64,000 nt of DNA from Dactylorhiza incarnata. Lineage: Eukaryota; Streptophyta; Magnoliopsida; Asparagales; Orchidaceae. A program made the position numbers and the translations under genes. Location of the stretch: the NCBI GenBank assembly GCA_033032865.1, contig JAWHQI010000079.1, positions 9,242,501 through 9,306,500 of the forward strand, read 5' to 3'. This document shows positions 48,018 to 58,060 of the stretch, in pieces (the stretch's first letter is position 1; each line of letters begins with the position of its first letter). The notes under the pieces are model-generated. The model did no database searches and was not told the origin of the DNA. It saw only the letters and a list, made by a program, of their open reading frames with translations.

Positions 48018-48490
48018 GTTCGAGGAACTTCAATATGCGTTCGACGAAATCCATTTTGCGTTCGACGAATGTCATGCTTCAGTTCGACGAACTTGCTCTT
48101 CAGCTCGACGAATTCAGTCTTCCAGCCAGTTCAGCAGATTTGCTCTCAGTTTGATGAACCCAGTCTTCCAGCCAGTTCAGCAGATTTGCTCTCAGTTCGA
48201 CGAACTCCAGATTCAGTTCAACGAACTCAGCTTTGTGTTCGAAGAATTAATTTAGTTCGACGAACTCCAGCTTTTAGTTCGACGAACTCAGCTTTGTGTT
48301 CGACGAATTAATTCAGTTCGACGAACTCAAGCTTTCAGTTCGACGAACTCAGCTTTGTGTTTGACGAATTAATTCCGTTCGACGAACGCCAGATTAAGTT
48401 CGACGAACTCAGCTTGTGTTCGATGAATTAATTCAGTTGGATGAACTCATCTTTCAGTTCGATGAATTTTCTTCTCCAGCTTGACAAATT
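48018..48490. repeat. TTCGACGAA motif array in the LARD right LTR
   Basis: Counterpart of 24725-25200: GTTCGACGAACTC and TTCGACGAATTAATTC units in a ~62-bp higher repeat. Upstream of the TATA box on the minus strand. Confidence 0.88.
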
Positions 48491-48671
48491 TCGAAAGGAT
48501 CAGTTATCAACTATTCAGCAATGGATCTATTCAATACTTATTCGTTTATTAGATAAGTCAAGATTTGATCTTTCCTTTTAATACTCTATTCACGCCCCTT
48601 CTAAAGTAAATCTAAGGTCTAATACCTCACTTTCAATCATCATGGGGTCTAGTAGGATTGGGGATGTTACA

Positions 48672-49538
48672 TGTTGATAGAGCGCATTTTGTTCAAAATC
48701 ACAGCCGACTTTCCTTTATAGGTCTTCTCCTTGTACAGTACACGTGGAGGTCCCTCCTTAAGCTTCATTTATAGTCATTTAAGAAGGATCTATAAATACC
48801 TAAAGGTTATTTTGTTCAACCCTAATCGTTCTCATTTTAAGAAAGATCGCAAATCACTGTCGACTATTCTCGTTCTCGCAAAGAGCCTTTCTGCCGCTGA
48901 CAAGTCTACTGCACGATTCTTCTCCAAGTTTCAATACAACAAGATCACAGATTTAGGATTCATTCAAGTGCCTTTACAGATCTTGTTGTCTCGATAAGGT
49001 TTTAGATCAAGTTCATTCAAGTCATGATTTCTTCTTCCTCTTTCAACATCAAGCCTTCATCTCAATCAAGAAAGTAGAAGATCTCCTTTCTCAGATCTGA
49101 AGAAGTTAAATCTCTTTAAGATTCTAACTGATTGATTTTTCAATCTAGAGTATTGTAAAATCCCTTTACTATTTCTTGTAGGAAGTTTATCTTCTGAATT
49201 CTTGTAGATCCTAGTTTAGAGGATCGAGAGTAGGAGAGGTTGTTCTCCGAGATTGTGTAGGAGAGTTTGTTCTCCGATTTTGTAGGAGTTGTATACTCAG
49301 AGTTGTAAGATTATTTTAATATGAGATTAGTGAAGTAACCTAGTATAGTCGGGCGTGCTAGATAGGTGAGGCGGGAAAGTGGACATACCCATTCTGGGGA
49401 ACCACTATAAGTCTTTGTGTTTGTGTGTGCTCTTTATTTCTGTGCGCTTTTCTTTCAAGTTTTTAATTCCGCATAAAAGCCATAGAATTCACCTATTCAC
49501 CCCCTCTAGGTGATTTAGGTAGCAACTTGATACTTTCA
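48672..49538 (+). repeat. Truncated copia LTR
   Basis: The stretch has a TATA box (TATAAATA, 48791-48798), a leader-like region, and an end TTCACCCCCTCTAGGTG followed by GATACTTTCA at 49538, typical of plant copia LTR 3' ends. The 5' part is cut off by the LARD at 48671. No interior or partner LTR is present. Confidence 0.55.
48791..48798 (+). promoter_or_regulatory. TATA box in the truncated copia LTR
   Basis: TATAAATA on the plus strand, about 120 bp from the truncation point. Confidence 0.5.
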
Positions 49539-49875
49539 GCTATAGCCAACCGGTCTTTGGCAGAAGGATCGATGAAGAATCAAAAAGTGTTTTTATTCTA
49601 TCGCCTCAATTTCAAGCGCTATTGAAATTAATACTTTTGTAATTATCACTTGAAATAAAATCAATTTTCATCTTCTCTGTTTTTCTAAGATTTTATTTCG
49701 TTCAAGAGTTTGTAAGAAAAAAATTACCTTGGCATTATTTTTGAAGAAGTTCTAAATTTCGGGAGTGCTACCGCGGAGCGGTAACTACTTACCGCGGGCG
49801 ATAGTGACAGAACTCATTTTACCCTTTTTACTCAAAATTCGAAAAACCCTTATTCACCCTCCCCCCTCTAAAGGC
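49539..49875 (+). repeat. 3' end of a plus-strand Sirevirus LTR, first part
   Basis: Starts with TATAGCCAACCGGT, homologous to the Sirevirus-1 LTR near 5592-5612, and includes ACCGCGGAGCGGTAA-type motifs and CTTATTCACC. It is interrupted at AAGGC by Sirevirus-3 and continues at 58045-58060, where the LTR end ATCCAACA is found. Confidence 0.75.
49871..49875. repeat. Target site duplication (left) of Sirevirus-3
   Basis: AAGGC, repeated at 58040-58044. Confidence 0.9.
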
Positions 49876-50604
49876 TGTTGGATCTGTAGGCGCCCTTAGA
49901 GGTGGGGTGAATAAGGGTTCTAAGATTTACGAGAATATTTAAATAAAAAATGATTCTCTGTTGCTACCGCGAGCGGTAGTGTTACCGCTCGGCATTAGTG
50001 ACAGAGAAAATCATATTATCATTAATAAAGAAAGACATATTATAGTAATGGAAATCAGAGATCACAAAACAGAGATGAAAAAAGACATATTATCATTAAT
50101 AAACTTGATTACAAAATTTGATTTCTATGATGCTAGAAATCAAAGCGAATAATATGAAAACTCTTTTTTTTCTATACCGACTAGTATCCCCACGAGCCGG
50201 TTGGCAGCCGATCTCTCCCCAGATACAGCCTCAAGCCACTCTAGCCAATCTATCACCCGAAAGGCCTCGAGCACTCCCTAGATCTACACCTTAGACCTAG
50301 TCGCCAACGCGAGGAGAATTTCCCCTAGTCCCCGCAAGGCCCTCGTCGCCGTGTGGCAAATTCCTCTACCGAACAAAAGATATAAAGGTTACAATTAAAA
50401 ATAAAACAAAACACAAACTAAAAACTCCCTCAAAAGAAGAACTTGATGTTGATGTAGATGCGATCGGATCGGTCTTCAAGTTCTTTGCGTTCACGAATGT
50501 TGACGGAGTTCTTCGGGCTGCTTGGGAAGGTTCTCACGAGTGCTCTGAATATATGGTTTCAATTTATTCTCTAACAGCAAGCAACAACAGAGGAAGCACG
50601 CGTC

Positions 50605-50612
50605 TTTAAATA
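50605..50612 (-). promoter_or_regulatory. TATA-like box of the Sirevirus-3 3' LTR
   Basis: TATTTAAA on the minus strand, directly downstream of the array. The other LTR has it at 57308-57315. Confidence 0.55.
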
Positions 50613-50618
50613 GAATTA

Positions 50619-51175
50619 GCCGCTACCTCCTGCGGTAGTCCTACCGCCCCGCGGTATCCACATTAGGCAATGATCAAGCACATGAATCGTGGCAGTTTAG
50701 GCAACTATTGAGCGCCATTTTTTGAGCTCCGACTAGCGCGTCGCGGTACCGCTTCCGCTCCGCGATAGCGAGATAACCTTCCATCAATCAATATCTCATT
50801 CCATATTTTCTCCTCAATCACATGTAGACGGGAGGATTCCAAAAGCTACCGTCGGGCGGTAGACATGTCGTGCCATGGTAGAGCATGCTAAATATGCATC
50901 CCACCAATCATTCCTTTTTCTCCACTATTTCCTTCCAGTCAATTGTTTCCATTTATGCTAGTACCAGCGGTAGTGCTAACACTCCGCGGTAGAGCACATT
51001 TATTTTTGTCGAACGCATCTTCGTCGAACGACCTCACATTTCGTCGAACGCTGCTTTCATTTTGTCGAACATAATTTCGTCAAACACCAGTTCGTCGAAC
51101 GTCATCTATTTTTGCCGAACAGCATTTCGTCAATTCGCTGGCGGCAGCGGTAGTGTTACCGCGCCGTGGTATCAA
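50619..51175. repeat. CpG-rich motif array in the Sirevirus-3 3' LTR
   Basis: GCGGTAG(T/C)-, CTACCGC- and GCCGCGGTA-type units at both sides of a block of TTCGTCGAACG units (51007-51135). Upstream of the TATA-like box on the minus strand. The matching array in the 5' LTR is at about 57320-57880. Confidence 0.82.
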
Positions 51176-51336
51176 CAGAGAATAATCCTGATGTCGCTTC
51201 GACGTCTTTCTTTTTCACACTCCTTTGGGGATTGAATGTTGAAGATCCTGCACACTATAAACACAATACAAGTATGATCAAATATAATAGGATTTGTTAT
51301 TGTCAAACCATGAGATGCGTAAAGCATGTTCCAACA

Positions 51337-54300
51337 AACTCCCCTTTTTGATAATAACAAATCCCTTTAGAAAGAAATAGTTCAAAAGATAGGAATTGTG
51401 TTTATTAAAAGAACTAATACGGATAGCATGAAAATTAGGCCTGTTTAAATGCTCCCCGTAAATGAAATCTCCCCCTAAATGAGTTCTCCCCCTACCACAG
51501 AACTTCCTTTTAATCTACTCCCCATATATGTGAATTTCTTTCAAATTTATTCTCCCCCTTTTGGTATTATCAAAAGAGGGTGGAGAGAAAGCCAAAATAG
51601 AAGGTGTGTAATGTTTTTTTAGTAGAGAAGACATGAGCATGAAAATGAGATAATACGTAGGGAAGAGAAAAAAATGTAGTAGTGAAAGAGCAGTGATAAT
51701 GCAAGATAACACACTTGTTGAAAAATAAATATTCATGATCGAGCGAATAAGTAGTAGAGAGGTGGAAAGCAGTGTGCACCAGTTGTAGAAGAAACCATCA
51801 TTATAGGAATCTGAAGCATAGCAAACAAAATATGGAGTTTCTAGTAGAGAAAAATAGATGGTGTGCAATTCGAAAAACACGAAGGATTTTGCTTTATACA
51901 AGTTTTAAGCATAAAAAAGTAATGATTTCCAAGTAACCAATCTACCCAGACAATATTTCTACACCCTAGCCCGTACTAAGTGACAGATGGGCATGAGGAG
52001 CTGCATACATGCCGTAGGTTGGGGTGTTAGTCCCATATACAAACACTAGACAAAACTCAACCTTGCACTCTTTCCCCCTAGTGCCTCGCAAGGCCCCACT
52101 GGAACCCTCCCCAGTTAAGGACAAGACATGACTTAGAGGTCAGGTAATCTAATGTCTACAACCCTACGCCCCCGCTATGGTGAGATATGTAATCATGGGA
52201 TAATAATAATGGGAAACATTTAGAGTTTGAATCTATGATGAGTTCATAGCTTATGGATTTATATTTTTATTTGAATTTTTTAAACAAACAACTCACATAG
52301 CTATTTTGAAATCCATTAATGAATCAGAGTTATTGTGGAAGACTTAACATTTTGGAATAAAGAATACATCCTTTTAGCAATTAAAAAAATGATTTGAAAT
52401 TCAATAATAAGAGGATGTTTTTATAAGCAATATTTCACATGTTGGAGGAGTGTTTTTAGCATAAAATGTTTTATTGAAATAGATCAGAGTTTTTAGCATA
52501 AAAGTGATATATGTGTTAGAATAACCAATATAAATTCTACCAAGCAAGTCTACCATTTGTTGAAAAAGGAATTTTGATATTTAAGAATTTGATATAAGCA
52601 TGAAGGCGCAAGGTAAAAATATATGGTGATGATGCGGAAGACTTATAGAAATACAAGAAAACATCTTTTTATAAGCATGACGATTCATAAGAAGATATAC
52701 GAGCTAAATTTCAACAATGAAGAAGTTTTTGTAAATCATTTTGCATTTAAAATCTTTAATTTTGACAATAAAGTAACCAAGCATGAAATAATGTTTTCAA
52801 AAAGAAATTACTACAACGTTATATTAATTCATAAATTCAAAACATACAAAATATTGTAGAGAGCATGCTAGGTTATCTAGTGCATTTCATAAATAAAGAG
52901 TAGTATAGAATTAGCATTAGAATCCAATACTCATGAGATGAAGTGTTATGGAAGATAATGATGTGCACATAAGTGTATTTTGAATAGAGTAAACAAGTGT
53001 TTTAATCAAAAATACAAGAAATATGTAAAGTAAAGAGCACAATAAAACACAAATAATTTTACTCCACACACTTCAAAGCACAAAAAGATGTACAACTACC
53101 AAGGTGCTTTGCACACACAATGCTCATTAAGACTTATCAGGGTCTAAAGCAGTGTTTGGGGGATCACAAATTTTATTTTATTTTAATATTGAGACTAGTG
53201 ATCCGGTGTACTTAAGAGTAAGTGGTTTTTATTTTGAAAGAAAGATAAGGTTTGCACAAGCACTTTACTATTCTTTCCAAAGTGCTCAACCTCACAACGT
53301 TTATAAGACTTATCAGGAGGTTCAAGTAGTGCTTGGTGGAGTTATCTTTGTCACTTTATTTTATGATTTTTGTTGTGTACAAAGTTCTCCGAATACACTT
53401 GTTTTGCAAAACAATATAATTTATGAAAACATAACCACTTTTCCTAACTATTAAAAGTGCAAATAAAGGTAGTGTAGGTAATATACTTGTGCAATTTTAA
53501 TTCATTGTACTATTACAAAACATACATAAGCATTCTTAGATTAAAAACATATGTAGACAATGCCAAAATAAGTGAGTGAATAAATATCATTATCAAACAT
53601 AAAACATTTACTCATACTTAGAGGCATGCTAAGTTTGATTCTACACAACTTGTACAATATAATTTATGCACATGTGTTTAGAAGTATCAAAGCATGATAA
53701 TGACAATGTTTAAAGTAGTTTGAAAATATGAATCACAACATTGTAGAAAGTCTTAAATGATAGAAGAAATCATGCTTGATATTTACAATAGAGTCCATAC
53801 CTTTTTTTTTTATATAAAAATGATTTTATATTTTTGTATTCAATTTTGTTTTTGTTTGCACAAAAAAAGACAAATACTCATAAAAAATAAATGTTTTTGT
53901 AATTTTGGCTTTTGTAATTTTGTATTTTAATTTTTCTAACGTTAATGAAATGCAGTAAAGCAAAAATAAGTAGGAAATATAGAAATACATATTTTTGTTT
54001 ATTTTTGGAAATTTAAAAAAGATAGAAAACTAGAGCCTCGAGCTAGCGCCGGCGCTAGCGCTAGCGCGAAATACAGCACACTATTTTTTGAGATTTTGAA
54101 AATTTTGATTATTGATCTTGATTAAGTGTACCAATGGTAGGTACATGCAGAAATTTTAGAATTTTATGAGATGTCTAGGTAGTATAAGTTTGCATGAAAC
54201 GACTGCATTTTCATATTTTACTTAACCCGAGAGGTCTAGGACACTTAATTCAAGTCTTAGCAATTGATTTATAAACTATGATGTTGTTTGAATTTTATAG

Positions 54301-55054
54301 TTAAAAAATTTTAGACTCACATAGTTTTTCTACCTTTTGATTTAGCATGACATTTAAGTGATATATCTATTATGAGCACCAAAAGAAAACTTATACTAGG
54401 AAGTGATGCTGAGATAATGAGATTTGGTGCAAAGTCATAATGATATAGATCAATTTGATAGATGCTAGTATTGCATCTACACAAAGAGGAATTTCAATTT
54501 GATTTTCTTAGGACCTAGAACGAAATAATGAACCTTTATATGAGCAAGATTTATTCTATAGTCAAAGAAAAAAATGTACATGCAATCTTTAGACATAATA
54601 CAATCACATCAAAGGCAAAGGTCACATAAATAAAGTTTTGAAATAATATCATTGCATTTATTACTTAAATTTATTGATCTTTGGTTTTGCATAAAAAGGA
54701 TTCATGACACACTATTCATAATCAATCCTTTTATTATTATTTTTTGTAATATCTTATTGCAAGTTGAGTATCTAATTTATAAAGATGATATAAGATGATT
54801 GTAGGCAATGAATTTAAGAAAGATAGATAGGACATCAAAATAAAATATGACTTAGAATTTTGATCAATTTGATTTATAATCTCATTAAGCTTTAAGAGAT
54901 CAAATCATATTTCCAATAATATATTAGATGACCATGACATGATAGCTTAAAAAAAAGAAAAAAAAAAGAAATTAAAAGACATTAAAGCATATCATGAAGT
55001 AGAAAATTGTATATATCATTTTGAAAATATTCTACTCCATGCATTTGGTGATAC
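51337..55054 (-). other. Sirevirus-3 non-coding 3' region
   Basis: No pol and no other gene. Repeated polypurine-like motifs at 51453-51560, the ~180-bp module at 51957-52135 shared with Sirevirus-2, Sirevirus-1-like stretches (52850-52920, 53385-53410), and an 18-bp palindrome at 54042-54059. Confidence 0.78.
54042..54059. repeat. 18-bp perfect palindrome in the Sirevirus-3 tail
   Basis: GCTAGCGCCGGCGCTAGC, the same palindrome as in Sirevirus-1 (2983-2998) extended by one base on each side. Confidence 0.87.
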
Positions 55055-56545
55055 CTAATGAATAAGAGATTTTGGTATCCAAAGGGGACCAAGTGTGGTG
55101 GTTCCTTTGGGTACCCAAATATAACGTGTTGACTTTTGGGGAGACAAGGATGGATGGACCCTTTCTTTTGACATTAGTGCGTCATTCTTAAGTATGGGTC
55201 TCCATTCATACCTTGGACAAACATTATTTTTAGTTTTCAAATTTCCATAATCATTTACTTGAATATTTGGATAAAAATTATTTTTGAATTTATAATTTGA
55301 AGGAAATTTGTTTGCATTTAATTTTAGGTTGGGAGAATAATTATGGTGTAAATGATAATGATGATAAAGTTTTGGAATTTCATTTAGAAGCTTTTGTTGA
55401 TTTTCATTTCCTATGTTTTGCTTGGATAAATTATGAAAAATCATATTTAACTTGCCTTTGGATTTTGCATGGTAATTTGAATTTATGAGTTGAGAATTTT
55501 TCCTTATAATTTCTTTAAGCAAGTTAATTTTATTTTCTAATTCGTAGTTTTTAACTTTGAGATTATGTCTAGCTTTATTATAAGCAATTGTGTTATTCTT
55601 AAGAGTGGAAACAATAGAGTCAATATGATTTTGCTAGTTATCTCTAAATTCTTCAAATGTTTCATCCATCTCTTTAGTTTCAATTTTATAACTTGTACAC
55701 ATAGCACAATCATTTTTCAAAGTTGAATTTTCTAAAGACAAATTTTCACTGTGTTCGTTTACACAAATAAATTCCTTTTGAAGTTCCTTGTATTTTTCTT
55801 TAATATCATTACAATCAAAACACGATATATAGTTTTCAAATGAAGAGCATGATGGAGATACAAACATTTCATTTTTGGATTCTACATTCACATTTGCTTT
55901 CAAAGTTTTATTTTCTAAACGTAGTTTTGCATTAGCCATTTTTAGTTTATTAATCTTACGTTTAGTAGTTTGTAGTAATTGTAATGTAGAAATAGAAGTA
56001 CAAAAAATTGAATTTGATTTCCTTACATTACTTTCGGGAGAGGCATGATTTGAACATATAGTTTCTTCGACATCTTTTTGGCACTCCTCTTCCGAAGATA
56101 GTGTTTCTTCTTCTCTTCCATTTGATGTGTGCTCCATTGATCCATCACGAGACGAGCTTTCTTGAACATCTGTGCAAGCTTGTATGTTCTCTAATTCGTG
56201 CATTCGTTACATACCTGTAAGAGGAAAGTCATACATTTCTTCAAGAAATTTCCATACTTTGTATGCACTAGAAAAACAATAAATCAATTTAAAAATTTCT
56301 TGAGATAATGCACAAAAAATGCTATTTAATGCCTCTGCATTAAGGTGACATTCCTTTTTATTTGTTTCATATGCTGGTCTTATGATTGCTATATTCCATG
56401 CTTCGATATCTAAATTTTTAATAAAAGTTTCCATTAACAATTTCCACCCTTTATAATTTCTTCCTTCGAATAAAGGTGGTGCAAGAGATTTTTCTTGTTC
56501 AAAATGATTTTCCCCACTAATTGAACCGAGATCATGAGACTTCAT
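55055..56545 (-). pseudogene. gag: Sirevirus-type gag relic of Sirevirus-3
   Basis: The ATG at 56545 opens a frame with KSLAPPLFEGRNYKGWKLLM and a WKFLEEMYDFPLTGM end (113 codons). A TAA (56207-56209) is followed in frame by 189 open residues (ELENIQACTD...), with a probable coiled coil around INKLKMANAKLRLENKTLKA, then TAG at 55634-55636. The last part (to 55055) ends TRYIWVPKGTTTLGPLWI. So the whole Gag lies in one frame with two stops, at other codons than in Sirevirus-2. No CCHC knuckle and no protease, integrase or RT follow. Losing pol in the same way as Sirevirus-2 suggests a shared non-autonomous ancestor. Confidence 0.87.
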
Positions 56546-56580
56546 TATTCCTGGTTGTTAAGCCAATTTGGAATAACCTC

Positions 56581-56592
56581 CCTCTGATACCA
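56581..56592 (-). other. Primer binding site of Sirevirus-3
   Basis: TGGTATCAGAGG on the minus strand, one base off the initiator-Met site of the relatives, two bases inside the 5' LTR edge. Confidence 0.88.
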
Positions 56593-56594
56593 CT

Positions 56595-58039
56595 TGTTGG
56601 ATCTATAGGCGCCCTTAGAGGGGGGTGAATAAGGGTTCTAAGATTTACGAGAATATTTAAATAAAAAACGATTCTCTGTTGCTACCGCGAGTGGTAGTGT
56701 TACCGCTCGGCGTTAGTGTCAGAGAAAATCTGTTTATGTTATAGTAATGGAAATCAGATCACGAAACAGAGATGAAGAAAGACATATTATCATTAATAAA
56801 CTTGATTACAAAATTTGATTTCTACGACGCTAGAAATCAAAGCGAATAATATGAAATCTCTTTTTGTTTTCAATACCGACTCGTATCCCCACGAACCGGT
56901 TGTATTTAGCTAATCTCTCCTCAGATACGGCCTCAAGCCGCTCTAGCCAATCTATCACCAGAAAGGCCTCGAGCACTCCCTAGATCTACACCCTAGACCT
57001 AGTCGCCAATGCGAGGCAAATTTCCCCTAGTCCCTGTAAGGCCCTAGTCGCCGTGTGGCGAATTCCTCTACCGAACAAAAGATATAAAGGTTACAATTAG
57101 AAACTAAAACAAAACACAAACTAAAAACTCACTCAAAAGAAGAACTTGATGTTGATGTAGATGTGATCAGATGGGTCTTCAAGTTCTTTGCGTTCACGAA
57201 CTTTGACAGAGTTCTTTCGGCTGCTTAGGAAGGCTCTCACGAGTGCTCTGAATATATGGCTTCAATTTGTTCTCTAGCAGCAAGCAACAACGGAGGAAGT
57301 GTGTGTCTTTAAATAGAATCAGCCGCTACCGCCTGCGGTAGTACTGCCGCCCCGCGGTAGCCACATTAGGCAATGATCAAGCTCACGTATCATGGCAGTT
57401 TAGGCAACTATTGAGAGCCAAACTTTGAGCTCCGCCTAGCGCGTCGCGGTACCGTTACTGCTCTGCGATAGCAATATTACCTTCCTTTAGCCAATATCTC
57501 CTTCCATATTTTCTCCTCAATCACATGCAGACGGGAGGATTCCAAAAGCTACTGCCGGGCTGTAGACATGTCGCGCCGCGGTAGAGCATGCTAAATATGC
57601 ATCCCACCAATCATTCCTTTTTCTCCACTGTTTCCTTCCCGTCAATTGTTTCCATTTATGCTAGCACCAGCGGTAGTGCTAACGCTCCGCGGTAGAGCAC
57701 ATATCTTTTCGTCGAACGCATCTTCGTCAAACGGCCTCATATTTCGTCGAACGCTGCTTTCATTTCGTCGAACACAATTTCATCGAACACCAGTTCATCG
57801 AACGGCATCTATTTTTGCCGAACACCATTTCGTCGATTCGCTAGCACCAACTGTAGTGTTACCGTGCCACGGTATCAATAGAGAATCATCCTGATGTTGC
57901 TTCAACGACTTTCTTTTTCACACTCCTTTGGGGATTGAATGTTGAAGATCCTGCACACTATAAACACAATGCAAGTATGATCAAATACAATAGGATTTGT
58001 TATTGTCAAACCAAGAGATGCGGAAAGCATGTTCCAACA
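56595..58039 (-). repeat. 5' LTR of Sirevirus-3
   Basis: 1445 bp, the pair of 49876-51336. TATA-like box at 57308-57315 and motif array at about 57320-57880, including TTCGTCGAACG units at 57712-57840. Confidence 0.92.
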
Positions 58040-58060
58040 AAGGCGTCTACAAATCCAACA
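58040..58060 (+). repeat. Target copy AAGGC and terminal part of the split Sirevirus LTR
   Basis: AAGGC (58040-58044) repeats 49871-49875, then GTCTACAAATCCAACA completes the plus-strand LTR begun at 49539. Confidence 0.8.

Larger units (their letters stand above)
14405..48671 (-). mobile_element. LARD-like large non-autonomous LTR retrotransposon, interrupted by three insertions
   Basis: The same ~3.7-kb sequence occurs twice: 14405-16872 plus 24134-25378, and 28891-29219 plus 37216-38034 plus 46029-48671. Between the copies lies a non-coding 2.6-kb internal segment with an initiator-Met primer site next to the right copy (27990-28001), so the element runs on the minus strand. The complete right LTR starts (minus strand) TGTAACATCCC and ends GGGATCTTACA, about 4.7 kb without its insertions. 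Long LTRs with a non-coding interior define LARDs. A GGGGACGAA block near the 3' end resembles the tail of Del/Tekay chromoviruses, suggesting that parentage. The left LTR is truncated near 14405. Confidence 0.75.
28004..48671 (-). repeat. 5' LTR of the LARD (right copy), split by two retrotransposons
   Basis: Left edge TGTAAGATCCC, right edge GGGATGTTACA (inverted ends). Pieces: 28004-29219, 37216-38034 and 46029-48671, about 4.7 kb in total. The inserts are Sirevirus-2 and copia-4; the left LTR copy shows both empty sites. Direct repeats around AGTAAAGCA and GTGCGCGCAAGTATA occur at 28433-28470 and 28531-28570. Confidence 0.78.
49876..51336 (-). repeat. 3' LTR of Sirevirus-3
   Basis: 1461 bp; pair of 56595-58039. 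Has a ~40-base duplication-like stretch (ACATATTATCATTAATAAA occurs twice, 50020-50105) absent from the other LTR. Confidence 0.92.
49876..58039 (-). mobile_element. Gag-only Sirevirus derivative (Sirevirus-3)
   Basis: LTRs of 1461 and 1445 bp, both edges TGTTGGATC...GTTCCAACA, a perfect 5-bp target duplication AAGGC, an initiator-Met-type primer site and a polypurine tract define a complete minus-strand element of 8164 bp. The interior has only a gag relic and a long non-coding region shared with Sirevirus-2. It landed in the last bases of an opposite-strand Sirevirus LTR. Confidence 0.93.

Noticed and set aside
48672..48685. TGTTGATAGAGCGC directly after the LARD LTR as a primer binding site
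   Set aside because: It only loosely resembles TGGTATCAGAGC. The perfect site at 27990-28001 and the TATA box both place the element on the minus strand.
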